DNA from: Rhizobium sp. Q54
Lineage (GTDB): Bacteria > Bacteroidota > Bacteroidia > Flavobacteriales > Flavobacteriaceae
NCBI GenBank assembly: GCA_943324395.2
Contig: CALPLL020000034.1
Location: 1-12,645, forward strand
Reading direction: 5' to 3'
DNA length: 12,645 nt
Shown: in pieces, positions 1 through 7,173 of the stretch
Layout of the letters: each line of letters opens with the position of its first letter
Position numbering within the stretch: position 1 is the first letter of the stretch
Notes under the pieces: generated by a model
Told to the model about the DNA's origin: nothing
Database searches by the model: none
The model's input: the letters and a program-made list of their open reading frames with translations, nothing else
Translations under genes and position numbers: made by a program

Positions 1-1
1 T

Positions 2-619
2 TACGTAATTGTAAAAATACCACGTTGGAACTTTAATAAATTCCCAGGAACAGATCGTAAACTAGGTCTTCAAATGAAGTCGGTTGGAGAGGTTATGGGA
101 ATAGGACGTTCTTTCCAAGAAGCCTTACAAAAAGCATGTCAGTCGTTAGAAATTGACAGAAATGGTTTAGGTGCGGATGGTAAAGAGTTAACGAATCAGG
201 AACAAATTTTACATTCATTAGAATTTGAAAATATCTACAAAGTAAATGTTTTTGGAGTTGCCAATTTAACTAAAATTTGCTTACCATATCTTATAAAAGG
301 AAGTCATGTAGTTACTATTAGCAGCATGGGAGGAATTCAAGGAAGTATGAAGTTTGCTGGATTATCTGCTTACAGTTCTAGTAAAGGTGCGGTAATTACG
401 CTTTCAGAATTACTAGCTGAAGAATATAAAGAGAGAGAAATTGCATTCAATGTATTGGCATTAGGAGCAGTTCAAACAGAAATGTTAGCCGAAGCATTTC
501 CGGGTTATCAAGCAAATTTATCAGCATTAGAAATGGCCAATTACATTTTTGATTTTACCTTAACAGGAAATAAATATTACAACGGAAAAGTATTACAAGT
601 AACTACATCAAATCCATAA
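2..619 (+). CDS. Chimeric frame: CarB fragment fused to C-terminal SDR oxidoreductase (5' partial)
   Basis: The frame is open from position 2 with no start inside the window, so the 5' end is cut off. Codons up to about position 220 read as the end of the first ATP-grasp (carboxyphosphate) domain of carbamoyl-phosphate synthase large subunit: [12 protein letters not shown], then [20 protein letters not shown], a hallmark CarB stretch. From about 224 on, the protein is a classical SDR: VNVFG with the structural Asn (245), the ISSMGG serine region (about 317-334), the active-site YSSSK (371-385), and a typical SDR C-terminus. The SDR half has lost its N-terminal Rossmann start (TGxxxGxG) and the NNAG motif, so it should not bind NAD(P). 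The CarB half lacks its oligomerisation domain, second ATP-grasp domain and allosteric domain. Neither activity is expected. An automated pipeline would probably call an SDR from the ATG at 74, but that start is internal to CarB sequence. The SDR half is probably native here, since SprT and manC follow closely. Confidence 0.85.
   Translation, partial: YVIVKIPRWNFNKFPGTDRKLGLQMKSVGEVMGIGRSFQEALQKACQSLEIDRNGLGADGKELTNQEQILHSLEFENIYKVNVFGVANLTKICLPYLIKGSHVVTISSMGGIQGSMKFAGLSAYSSSKGAVITLSELLAEEYKEREIAFNVLALGAVQTEMLAEAFPGYQANLSALEMANYIFDFTLTGNKYYNGKVLQVTTSNP
205..235 (+). other. Junction between carB-derived and SDR-derived sequence
   Basis: Protein similarity switches family within this interval. 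Residues up to about [12 protein letters not shown] fit a CarB continuation, where the next CarB residues should lead into an ASWxRVF-like segment of the oligomerisation domain. Residues from about [11 protein letters not shown] fit the SDR helix that precedes the catalytic Asn. The join preserves the frame. The exact breakpoint cannot be fixed without the parent sequences. The AT-rich stretch around 216-230 (ttagaatttgaaa) would be a natural place for microhomology. The family assignment on both sides is recognised from memory of the families, not from an alignment. Confidence 0.75.
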
Positions 620-630
620 AAAATAAATTC

Positions 631-1230
631 TTGAACGAAACATTATCAAAATATATCCCAGAACATGCTGTAAAACCAGTATTTGAATTAATCGTTGCCA
701 ATCAAGTTCATCTTAAAATTGTAAACGAAAGAGTTACAAGACACGGGGATTATAGAAAAGGTGCCAATGGTAAACATGAAATTACTGTAAATGCAAATTT
801 GAATAAGTACAAGTTTCTAATTACTTTAATTCACGAAATTTCCCATTTAGTAGCATTTGAGAAATTTGGTAGAAACATAAAACCTCACGGTGATCAATGG
901 AAATACAGTTTTCAAATATTAATGGTACCCTATATTAGGCCTGAGATTTTTCCAGCAAATTTATTGCCATTATTAGCAAGACATTTCAAAAATCCAACAG
1001 CCAGCAGTGATACTGACGCAACTTTGTCTTTGGCGTTAAAACAATATGATGAGCAAAACGATAAAAGCTATATCTTTGAAATTCCTTATGGAAGCGTTTT
1101 TAGAATTTCAAACGGAAAAATTTTTAAAAAAATAGCCCTAAGAGTAAAAAGATATGAATGTTTAGAAATAAATTCAGGTCGGATTTATTTATTTAACCCA
1201 AATGCCGAAGTTGAGCTTTTAAATAATTAA
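631..1230 (+). CDS. SprT-like zinc metalloprotease domain protein
   Basis: This 199-residue protein has the SprT/Spartan-type zinc motif HEISH at residues 68-72, in a helix following a YKFLITLIHEISHLV context, and a likely third ligand His86 in KPHGDQWK. SprT-family proteins are predicted metalloproteases; the eukaryotic member Spartan degrades DNA-protein crosslinks, while the bacterial role is poorly defined. The C-terminal part (about 140-195) has the spacing of the SprT zinc-ribbon region, but only one cysteine (in RYECLEI) is left, so it probably does not bind zinc. The start is TTG at 631: no in-frame ATG lies nearby, and the N-terminus (NETLSKYIPEHAV) looks natural. It begins 11 bases after the SDR stop and ends 3 bases before manC, so the three are probably co-transcribed. 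No signal peptide is seen, so it is cytoplasmic. Confidence 0.88.
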   Translation: MNETLSKYIPEHAVKPVFELIVANQVHLKIVNERVTRHGDYRKGANGKHEITVNANLNKYKFLITLIHEISHLVAFEKFGRNIKPHGDQWKYSFQILMVPYIRPEIFPANLLPLLARHFKNPTASSDTDATLSLALKQYDEQNDKSYIFEIPYGSVFRISNGKIFKKIALRVKRYECLEINSGRIYLFNPNAEVELLNN

Positions 1231-1233
1231 AAA

Positions 1234-2292
1234 ATGAATAAAAATTATTATGCCATACTAATGGCTGGAGGAGTTGGATCAAGATTTTGGCCAGTAAGTA
1301 CCACTGAATTTCCAAAACAATTTCACGATATGCTTGGATCAGGTGATACCCTAATTCAAAAAACATTCAGTCGATTATCAAAGCTAATTCCAATTGAAAA
1401 TATATTAATTCTAACCAACGAAAAATACAACAACTTGGTTTTGGAACAATTGCCAATGGTAAAACAAGAACAAGTTTTATTGGAACCTGCAATGCGAAAT
1501 ACTGCTCCTTGTATTTTATATGCTTCTTTAAAAATAAAAAAACAAAATCCTGATGCCGTAATGGTAGTTGCTCCTAGTGACCATTGGATTGAAGATGAAG
1601 ACCTTTTTACAGAAAATTTAAAACAATGTTTTGATTTTTGTTCCAATGAAGATTCTTTGATGACTTTAGGAATAAAACCTACATTTCCAAATACAGGTTT
1701 TGGATATATTGAATACAATAAATCGGATAATAATCCAATAAAAACAGTCAATCAATTTCGCGAAAAACCAGATTATGAAACTGCAAAATCGTTTCTTGCA
1801 AGTGGAAATTTTTTATGGAATGGAGGAATTTTTATATGGTCAGTAAAATCTATAATTGAAGCTTTTGAAAAATTTCAACCTGAAATGACTGGATTGTTTT
1901 TTAAAGGATTTGAGGATTATAACACCCATTCAGAAGCAGCATTTATCAATGAAAATTATGCCAATGCTGAGAATGTATCTATCGATTATGCTGTACTAGA
2001 AAAAGCTAAAAACGTTTATGTTTTACCTGCAACTTTCGACTGGAATGACCTTGGAACTTGGGGTTCATTACATGAAAAATTGGATAAAGACGAAAATAAT
2101 AATGCCGTGGTAAATGCTAAAGTAGTTTTGAAAAATTCTTCAAGCAATATTATCAGCACCTCGAAAGATAAATTGGTAATTATAGACGGATTAGAAGATT
2201 TTATTATAGTTGATAAAGACAATGTTTTATTGATTTATCCAAAATCAAAAGAGCAAGAAATTAAGGGTTTAGTAGCCAGTTTAAAACAGTAA
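1234..2292 (+). CDS. manC: Mannose-1-phosphate guanylyltransferase (GDP-mannose pyrophosphorylase)
   Basis: The enzyme makes GDP-mannose from mannose-1-phosphate and GTP, feeding mannose, fucose or related sugars into surface glycans. It has the nucleotidyltransferase signature GGVGSRFWPVS (residues 12-22) with FPKQF (26-30), EPAMRNTAP (84-92), PSDH (114-117, metal/nucleotide region), FREKP (175-179, sugar-phosphate lysine), NFLWNGGIFIW (192-202) and FDWNDLGTW (268-276). At 352 residues it is the short single-domain type, without the C-terminal phosphomannose isomerase domain of bifunctional ManC/AlgA proteins. ATG at 1234 comes 3 bases after the SprT stop, indicating one transcript. Its stop is 1 base from the stop of the convergent mlaF gene, leaving no room for a separate terminator. 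Cytoplasmic. It fits functionally with the two glycosyltransferases and the flippase further along, though those lie in other transcription units. Confidence 0.95.
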   Translation: MNKNYYAILMAGGVGSRFWPVSTTEFPKQFHDMLGSGDTLIQKTFSRLSKLIPIENILILTNEKYNNLVLEQLPMVKQEQVLLEPAMRNTAPCILYASLKIKKQNPDAVMVVAPSDHWIEDEDLFTENLKQCFDFCSNEDSLMTLGIKPTFPNTGFGYIEYNKSDNNPIKTVNQFREKPDYETAKSFLASGNFLWNGGIFIWSVKSIIEAFEKFQPEMTGLFFKGFEDYNTHSEAAFINENYANAENVSIDYAVLEKAKNVYVLPATFDWNDLGTWGSLHEKLDKDENNNAVVNAKVVLKNSSSNIISTSKDKLVIIDGLEDFIIVDKDNVLLIYPKSKEQEIKGLVASLKQ

Positions 2293-2293
2293 A

Positions 2294-3058
2294 TTATTTA
2301 CCCATTAAGTAAGCTTCACGTACTTTTTTAAATAAATTGGAAGAATAAACAAAATCAACTATTGCTTGATTGTCTGTTCTAAAAATCTCTTCTTTAGTTC
2401 CTTCCCAAGCCTTTAATCCATTTTTGAGGAAGATGATTTTTTCACCTATTTCCATAACGGAATTCATATCGTGTGTATTTATTACTGTTGTAATATTGTA
2501 TTCTTCGGTAATTTCTTTAATCAAATTATCAATTAAAATCGCCGTATTTGGATCTAATCCAGAATTGGGTTCATCACAAAATAAATACTTTGGATTATTT
2601 ACAATTGCTCGGGCAATAGCGACACGTTTTTGCATTCCACCTGATATTTCAGCTGGAAATTTAGAGTTTGCATCATTTAGATTTACTCTTTTCAAAACGA
2701 AATTAACTCGGTCTTGAATTTCTGATTTTGAATTATTGGTAAACATTTTCAAAGGGAAACCAACATTCTCTTCAACCGTCATAGAATCAAAAAGGGCACT
2801 TCCTTGAAAAACCATTCCAATTTCTGTACGCAATTCTCTTTTATCTTCAGCTGATAAATCAGAATAAATTCTCCCATCAAATGAAATTGTTCCAACTTCT
2901 GGGGAATGGATTCCGAGTAAACTTTTTAGCAATACTGTTTTACCAGATCCACTTTGCCCTATAATTAAATTGGTTTTACCAGTCTCAAAAGTAGTTGAAA
3001 CTCCCTTTAGGACTTTGCTATCGCCAAATGATTTTTCTATGTTTTTTATTTCTATCAT
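2294..3058 (-). CDS. mlaF: ABC transporter ATP-binding protein, MlaF type
   Basis: This 254-residue ATPase carries Walker A GQSGSGKT (34-41), Q-loop Gln85 in MVFQGSALFDS, signature ISGGMQKRVAIARA (138-151), Walker B YLFCDEP with Glu163, D-loop SGLDP (166-170) and switch His196. SALFDSMTVxENV after the Q-loop and GGMQKR in the signature are typical of the MlaF/Ttg2A family, which powers phospholipid movement between the inner and outer membrane through MlaE and an MCE protein. ATG at 3058 is chosen: the frame extends 20 codons upstream (to 3118), but that stretch lies inside the permease gene and does not resemble the family. Start and the permease stop overlap by one base (TAATG), so translation is probably coupled. 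No MCE (MlaD) gene is adjacent. Confidence 0.93.
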   Translation of the reverse strand: MIEIKNIEKSFGDSKVLKGVSTTFETGKTNLIIGQSGSGKTVLLKSLLGIHSPEVGTISFDGRIYSDLSAEDKRELRTEIGMVFQGSALFDSMTVEENVGFPLKMFTNNSKSEIQDRVNFVLKRVNLNDANSKFPAEISGGMQKRVAIARAIVNNPKYLFCDEPNSGLDPNTAILIDNLIKEITEEYNITTVINTHDMNSVMEIGEKIIFLKNGLKAWEGTKEEIFRTDNQAIVDFVYSSNLFKKVREAYLMGK

Positions 3059-3804
3059 TAGGTCAAAAGTAGTTGCGTTAAAATATAATTCACAGCAATA
3101 ATTGAAACAGAAGCCCAAACGAATGAAACTGTACTGGCTTTTCCAACTTCAAGCGCACCGCCTTTCATATAATAACCATGAAAGGAGGGAATTGTGGCTA
3201 ATATTAGTCCGAAAATAAATGTTTTTATAAATGCGTATGCAATATGAAAAGGGATAAATTTTTGTTGTAATCCAGAAACAAAATCAGCTTCGGTACCGAA
3301 ACCTCCATATACTGCAGCAATATAACCCCCTGAAATACCAATAAACATTGAAATACCAATTAAAAAAGGATACAATAATAAAGCAACTAATTTTGGGAAA
3401 ACCAAATAATTTAAGGAGTTTACACCCATAACTTCTAGTGCGTCAATTTGCTCTGTAACCCTCATGGTTCCAATACTAGAAGTAATAAATGAACCCATTT
3501 TACCTGCCATTACAACAGAAATAAAAGTGGGTGCAAATTCTAAAATTACAGATTGTCGAGTTGCAAATCCTATTAAATATTTAGGAATTAATGGATTCGT
3601 TAAATTTAAAGCTGTTTGAATTGCTACCACGCCACCTACGAAAAAGGAGATAAATGCCACAATTCCAAGTGAACCTATAATTAAATCGTCAATTTCTTTG
3701 TAGATAAGAACTTTCATAACCGACCATTTAGTAGGTTTTTTGAAAATTTCTCTCCACATAATGAAATACTTTCCGATTTGCGATATATAACGAATGAGCA
3801 TCAT
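3058..3804 (-). CDS. mlaE: ABC transporter permease, MlaE family
   Basis: This 248-residue inner-membrane permease belongs to the MlaE/YrbE (DUF140) family, the membrane half of the lipid transporter driven by MlaF. The family core is clear: FATRQSVILEFAPTF (80-94), AGKMGSFITSSIGTMRV (100-116) and the coupling-helix-like EQIDALEVMGV (118-128). Hydrophobic segments lie around 41-62, 85-100, 134-165, 190-207 and 224-246, with an amphipathic N-terminal helix (1-30) as usual. Two consecutive ATGs (3804, 3801) are possible starts, differing by one residue. The downstream ATPase overlaps its stop. The GT2 gene upstream in the same direction ends 84 bases before it, so it may read through or use its own weak promoter (see 3821-3828). 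Confidence 0.93.
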   Translation of the reverse strand: MMLIRYISQIGKYFIMWREIFKKPTKWSVMKVLIYKEIDDLIIGSLGIVAFISFFVGGVVAIQTALNLTNPLIPKYLIGFATRQSVILEFAPTFISVVMAGKMGSFITSSIGTMRVTEQIDALEVMGVNSLNYLVFPKLVALLLYPFLIGISMFIGISGGYIAAVYGGFGTEADFVSGLQQKFIPFHIAYAFIKTFIFGLILATIPSFHGYYMKGGALEVGKASTVSFVWASVSIIAVNYILTQLLLT

Positions 3805-3820
3805 AAAATAAATATATTGG

Positions 3821-3828
3821 CGAAATTA
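3821..3828 (-). promoter_or_regulatory. Possible -7 element of mlaEF (weak)
   Basis: On the minus strand this reads TAATTTCG, one mismatch from the Bacteroidota -7 consensus TAnnTTTG, and lies 16 bases before the permease ATG. No matching -33 TTTG is visible at the usual spacing. In sequence this AT-rich a one-mismatch hit is easily due to chance. Confidence 0.25.
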
Positions 3829-3888
3829 GCGATAAGTTGTGACTTTTGAATTAATAAAGAAATTAATTTTAAAAAATGAATTATGTGA

Positions 3889-4740
3889 TTATTTAAATAC
3901 CTTTTCTATCATCTTTTTCCAACGGTAATTTCGGATAAATCTCGCTTGTTCATTACTTACTAATAAAGGTTTATGATTTAATTTCGCTTTCCAAAATCCT
4001 TGAATGTAATCAAAAAATAACAATGGCTTGCCTTTCAAAAAGGCTAATTTCAAGGAAGCAATTAAAGTTATAAAAAAGCCATAGCCAATTGAATAAAATG
4101 CTTCTCCTTGTTTAAATCTAGCAGTTTTGTTATAGTTAGCACCTGTAGGTTTTAGATGTTTGACCTTCAAAGTGGCATCTGTAACTACTTTCCATCCGTA
4201 AAATTTACAAAGTAATTCGTCAACAGTGTCCCAACCCATTGCTGGTTTTAAATTCCCTATTTGAAGAAAACACTCTTTTCTATAGGCTTTAAATGCACCT
4301 CGAATGTGATCTTTGTCGGTTAAGTTTTCTAATACCCATTCTCCATTTTTTTCTACGTAGGCGAAACCACCAACCATTCCAATTTTACTATCACTTTTAA
4401 AGTGCTCTAAAATTGTTTCAAAATAATTATCAGGTAAAATCAAATCGGCATCCAATTTCACGATAATATCGTAATTAGAATCAATTGTTTCAAATCCTTT
4501 ATGGAAGGCTTGAATAACTTTGCTTCCAGGCATATGGATAGCTTCAGAAGTTTTATTTACCAATGTAATAAAGGAATATTTTTCGCTAAAATTGTTAACA
4601 ATAGAAGCGGTTTCATCTGTAGAATTATCATTTACGATTACCACTTTTGAGGGTACAACAGATTGTGAAACCAAAGATTCTAGTGTCAAAGCAATAAAAT
4701 CAGCTTCATTATGAGCAGGAATAATTAGGTAATATTTCAT
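3889..4740 (-). CDS. Family 2 glycosyltransferase
   Basis: This 283-residue GT-A fold enzyme starts directly with the nucleotide-binding strand YLIIPAHNEADFI. It has VNDNSTDET (36-44, UDP/GDP-sugar site), the metal-binding DAD (97-99) in IVKLDADLILP, and an acceptor-side motif GWDTVDE (169-175) where the catalytic base is expected. A hydrophobic region at about 215-235 (YSIGYGFFITLIASL) suggests membrane association but no extended multi-span domain. The family transfers a sugar from a nucleotide donor to a glycan or lipid acceptor; donor and acceptor cannot be read from the sequence. It starts at an ATG at the edge of a 61-bp divergent region shared with another GT2 gene, and is followed by mlaE and mlaF in the same direction. 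Of the two GT2 proteins here it is the processive/dolichol-phosphate-mannose-synthase-like one in its N-terminal motifs. Confidence 0.9.
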   Translation of the reverse strand: MKYYLIIPAHNEADFIALTLESLVSQSVVPSKVVIVNDNSTDETASIVNNFSEKYSFITLVNKTSEAIHMPGSKVIQAFHKGFETIDSNYDIIVKLDADLILPDNYFETILEHFKSDSKIGMVGGFAYVEKNGEWVLENLTDKDHIRGAFKAYRKECFLQIGNLKPAMGWDTVDELLCKFYGWKVVTDATLKVKHLKPTGANYNKTARFKQGEAFYSIGYGFFITLIASLKLAFLKGKPLLFFDYIQGFWKAKLNHKPLLVSNEQARFIRNYRWKKMIEKVFK

Positions 4741-4769
4741 TTTTTTACAAAGTCTACTGCAAATATCAT

Positions 4770-4777
4770 TATTTTTG
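4770..4777 (+). promoter_or_regulatory. -7 element (TATTTTTG) for the GT2/flippase pair
   Basis: A perfect TAnnTTTG match sits 24 bases upstream of the TTG start of the plus-strand glycosyltransferase, in the 61-bp divergent region. The expected start of transcription is around 4781-4784, giving a leader of roughly 20 bases. A -33 TTTG is not present; only a T-run with TTTAC (4743-4748) lies at about the right distance. On the opposite strand a one-mismatch element GATATTTG (4760-4767) may serve the divergent GT2. Confidence 0.5.
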
Positions 4778-4801
4778 TAGTGATTAAAAAATAACTTTCA
4801 T

Positions 4802-5704
4802 TTGAAAAAGAAAATAGCGGTTGTTATTGTTACTTTTAATGGGGAAATTTGGATAAAAAAGAATTTAAATTCGCTATTAAATTCAAATTACCCAATTGAA
4901 ATTATTATCGTTGACAACGCATCAACTGATAAAACCATCAATATAATTAAGGAATTCAGCTCGATTGAACTTATTCAAAATAAAAACAATTTGGGATTTG
5001 GCAAAGCCAATAATATTGGAATTGATTTTGCCCTTAAAAATGGTGCTGACGCAGTTTTTTTATTGAATCAAGATACATGGATTTATGAAAATACAATTTC
5101 AAATTTAGTTGAAGTATCAGCCCAAAATCCAAATTTAGGAGTTTTAAGTCCTTTACATTATTCTGCAGATGAAGTAACTTTAGATACTAATTTCAATACC
5201 TATTTCAATAGATTTACAAATGAAGAAGACGCAGAATCGATTCGTATTGTGCCATTTATAAACGCAGCTGCTTGGTTAGTTTCAAAGGAATGTTTTACAA
5301 AAATAGGTTTTTTTGATCCAATATTTAGTCATTATGGTGAAGATAGAAATTTTTGTGAGCGTGTTAAATTCCACGGATTTAAGATTGGAGTTGTCAAAAA
5401 TGCTGCTTTTTGTCATGATCGCATTGTAAAATTAAATCCAAATAAAATAGAATTACAATCTAAGTATTTAGTTTTAAATCAAATGATTAATTGCAATAAA
5501 TCCCTTTTTAACTCAATATTTCTGGGATTAAAATCAGTTTTTGGATTGTCAAAATTTCATTTTTCAAATCAAGGTGCCTTAAATACCATTTCTCTATTTT
5601 TTAAACTTCTATTGTATTATTTTAACTTACTTTTGAATATTAGAATGATATTACAAATTCGTGAAAACTCAATTAAAGGTACAAATGGTGTTTTACCACT
5701 GTAA
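4802..5704 (+). CDS. Family 2 glycosyltransferase, rhamnosyltransferase-like
   Basis: This 300-residue protein has VVIVTFNG (7-14), IIIVDNASTD (34-43), the NLGFGKANNIG segment (63-73) characteristic of the RfbF/WbbL rhamnosyltransferase-like GT2 subgroup, NQDTW (89-93) in the place of the DxD metal motif, and GEDRNFCERVKFHG (179-192), whose Glu-Asp pair supplies the catalytic base. A hydrophobic C-terminal stretch (about 270-292) probably anchors it to the inner membrane. It likely adds a deoxysugar or similar residue to a lipid-linked oligosaccharide; the exact sugar is not determinable. The start is TTG at 4802, as no ATG precedes the conserved strand and KKKIAVVIVTFNG is the usual N-terminus. 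Its stop is followed after 2 bases by the flippase ATG, so the pair is one operon. Confidence 0.92.
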   Translation: MKKKIAVVIVTFNGEIWIKKNLNSLLNSNYPIEIIIVDNASTDKTINIIKEFSSIELIQNKNNLGFGKANNIGIDFALKNGADAVFLLNQDTWIYENTISNLVEVSAQNPNLGVLSPLHYSADEVTLDTNFNTYFNRFTNEEDAESIRIVPFINAAAWLVSKECFTKIGFFDPIFSHYGEDRNFCERVKFHGFKIGVVKNAAFCHDRIVKLNPNKIELQSKYLVLNQMINCNKSLFNSIFLGLKSVFGLSKFHFSNQGALNTISLFFKLLLYYFNLLLNIRMILQIRENSIKGTNGVLPL

Positions 5705-5706
5705 TT

Positions 5707-7173
5707 ATGTCAAATAAAGAAACTCACAAACAAGCCTTTTTTTTTACCATAATTAATTATGTTGGAATTATTATTGGAATAGTCTCAACGCTTTTTATTT
5801 ATCCAAAAAACAAAGAAATGCTTGGGGTTTTTAGATATGTTGAATCTTTAGCACAAATTTTATTCCCGATTATGCTGTTAGGTGCTTCACAAACGCTTAT
5901 TAAATTTGGCCCGAAATTAGATTCCAATCAAGAAAAACAGCTTTTCTCCTATAGTGTATTGTCTATTTTTTCAATAGGACTTATTTTAGTTTCTTTAATT
6001 GGATTGGCTTCATTACTGCCCGCTTTATCTGGATTTAAATATATCTATTTGGCTTTCCCAATTGGATTATCACTCGCTTTAATAGATTTATTTAAGAAGC
6101 AATCAACTATAATTGGAAAAATAGCAATCCCTACATTTTTTGATAATATTATTCCAAAACTAATATTACCATTGGTTTTTATTTTGGTTTTAAACCAATT
6201 TTACACAATTGATGAATCACTACTTTTATATATTATTTCGTATGGATTAATTGCAATTTTAATCGGAATTTATCTGTTTTATTATTTCAAACCTAAATTG
6301 GAATTCGATTTCAAATCGTTATTTTCAGAAATCAGTAAGAAAGAAATGTACCGCTTTTCACTGTTTGCATTTGCCGGAAGTTTAGGTTCTGTATTTGCCT
6401 TTAGAATAGATTCCCTAATGATCCCAAAATTCATTTCTATGGAAGCTAATGGTGCTTTTAGTATAGGAGTTACTTTGGCTTCAGCCCTTGCGGTTCCTGC
6501 AACTGGAATTTTTATTTTGTATGCGCCTATAATTTCTAACTTTATAAAAAACAATCAAATTTCTGAACTTGATTTAAAATACAAGGAAATTTCCAAACTA
6601 CTTTTCTTTATTGGAGCGCTTCTTTACAGTTGTATTTTCCTAGGAATTGATAATTTGTTTATGCTGTTGCCAACACATGAAAGTTTAACAGGTTCAATTC
6701 CTGTGATATTAATCTTAGGATTCAATGTATTGATCAATATGGGAACTGGATTTAATGGGGAAATTATTACTTACTCTAAATATTACAAATTCAATATAAT
6801 CGCAATTGGATTGTTGATTATATTAAATGTATCTCTTAATCTATTGTTTATCAAAGTGCTAAATTACGGAATTGAAGGAGTTGCCGTTGCCTCATTGATT
6901 TCAATGATAGTGTTTAATTTATCCAAATTACTATTTATCTATAAGAAATTCAAAATATTACCTTTCGATATCTCGTATCTAAAATTGATATTGGTATTTG
7001 TGACAGTGCTATTAATTAGCTACTATTTGCCAATTTTAGACAACCATTTATTGAATTTAATTTACAAAACTATATTTTGCTTGTCGCTAAATCTAATGGT
7101 GATTTACAAACTAAAATTAGTTTTTTCTTATAACTTTTGGGTTGAAAAAATGATTCAAAAATTACAATTCTAA
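5707..7173 (+). CDS. Wzx-like lipid-linked oligosaccharide flippase (MOP superfamily)
   Basis: This 488-residue polytopic protein is hydrophobic almost throughout. Roughly 12-14 membrane segments can be picked out, for example around 12-30, 45-60, 80-103, 113-125, 152-170, 178-197, 219-235, 250-278, 300-312, 335-350, 365-385, 397-416, 432-448 and 455-470. The N-terminus (KQAFFFTIINYVGIIIGIVSTLFIYP) and the later RIDSLMIPKF segment match the polysaccharide-synthase/Wzx and lipopolysaccharide biosynthesis protein family, which flips undecaprenyl-linked repeat units across the inner membrane. It begins 2 bases after the rhamnosyltransferase-like GT2, supporting a joint role in building and exporting a surface glycan. 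Its stop codon overlaps that of the convergent ketosynthase by four bases (CTAA at 7170-7173). Wzx proteins diverge quickly, so the superfamily is safe but the substrate is not known. Confidence 0.9.
   Translation: MSNKETHKQAFFFTIINYVGIIIGIVSTLFIYPKNKEMLGVFRYVESLAQILFPIMLLGASQTLIKFGPKLDSNQEKQLFSYSVLSIFSIGLILVSLIGLASLLPALSGFKYIYLAFPIGLSLALIDLFKKQSTIIGKIAIPTFFDNIIPKLILPLVFILVLNQFYTIDESLLLYIISYGLIAILIGIYLFYYFKPKLEFDFKSLFSEISKKEMYRFSLFAFAGSLGSVFAFRIDSLMIPKFISMEANGAFSIGVTLASALAVPATGIFILYAPIISNFIKNNQISELDLKYKEISKLLFFIGALLYSCIFLGIDNLFMLLPTHESLTGSIPVILILGFNVLINMGTGFNGEIITYSKYYKFNIIAIGLLIILNVSLNLLFIKVLNYGIEGVAVASLISMIVFNLSKLLFIYKKFKILPFDISYLKLILVFVTVLLISYYLPILDNHLLNLIYKTIFCLSLNLMVIYKLKLVFSYNFWVEKMIQKLQF

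Noticed and set aside
74..619. A stand-alone SDR gene starting at the ATG at 74
   Set aside because: The frame is open upstream to the window edge, and the sequence from 2 to about 220 is CarB-like on both sides of that ATG, so it is an internal methionine.
1356..1751. Minus-strand open frame opposite manC; similar frames at 2016-2222 (-), 2370-2717 (+), 4520-4714 (+), 6282-6554 (-), 10912-11094 (-), 11470-11652 (+) and 11798-12013 (-)
   Set aside because: Each lies inside a well-supported gene on another frame, shows no recognisable family, and has the composition expected of an antisense or shifted shadow.
3059..3118. N-terminal extension of the MlaF ATPase to 3118
   Set aside because: The extra 20 residues lie inside the permease gene and do not resemble the family. 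The ATG at 3058 gives the usual MIEIKNIEKSFG start and a TAATG coupling.
3849..3868. AT-only inverted repeat AATTAAT/ATTAATT between the GT2 and mlaE
   Set aside because: A 7-bp stem with no G-C pair in very AT-rich sequence is expected by chance and is too weak for a terminator.
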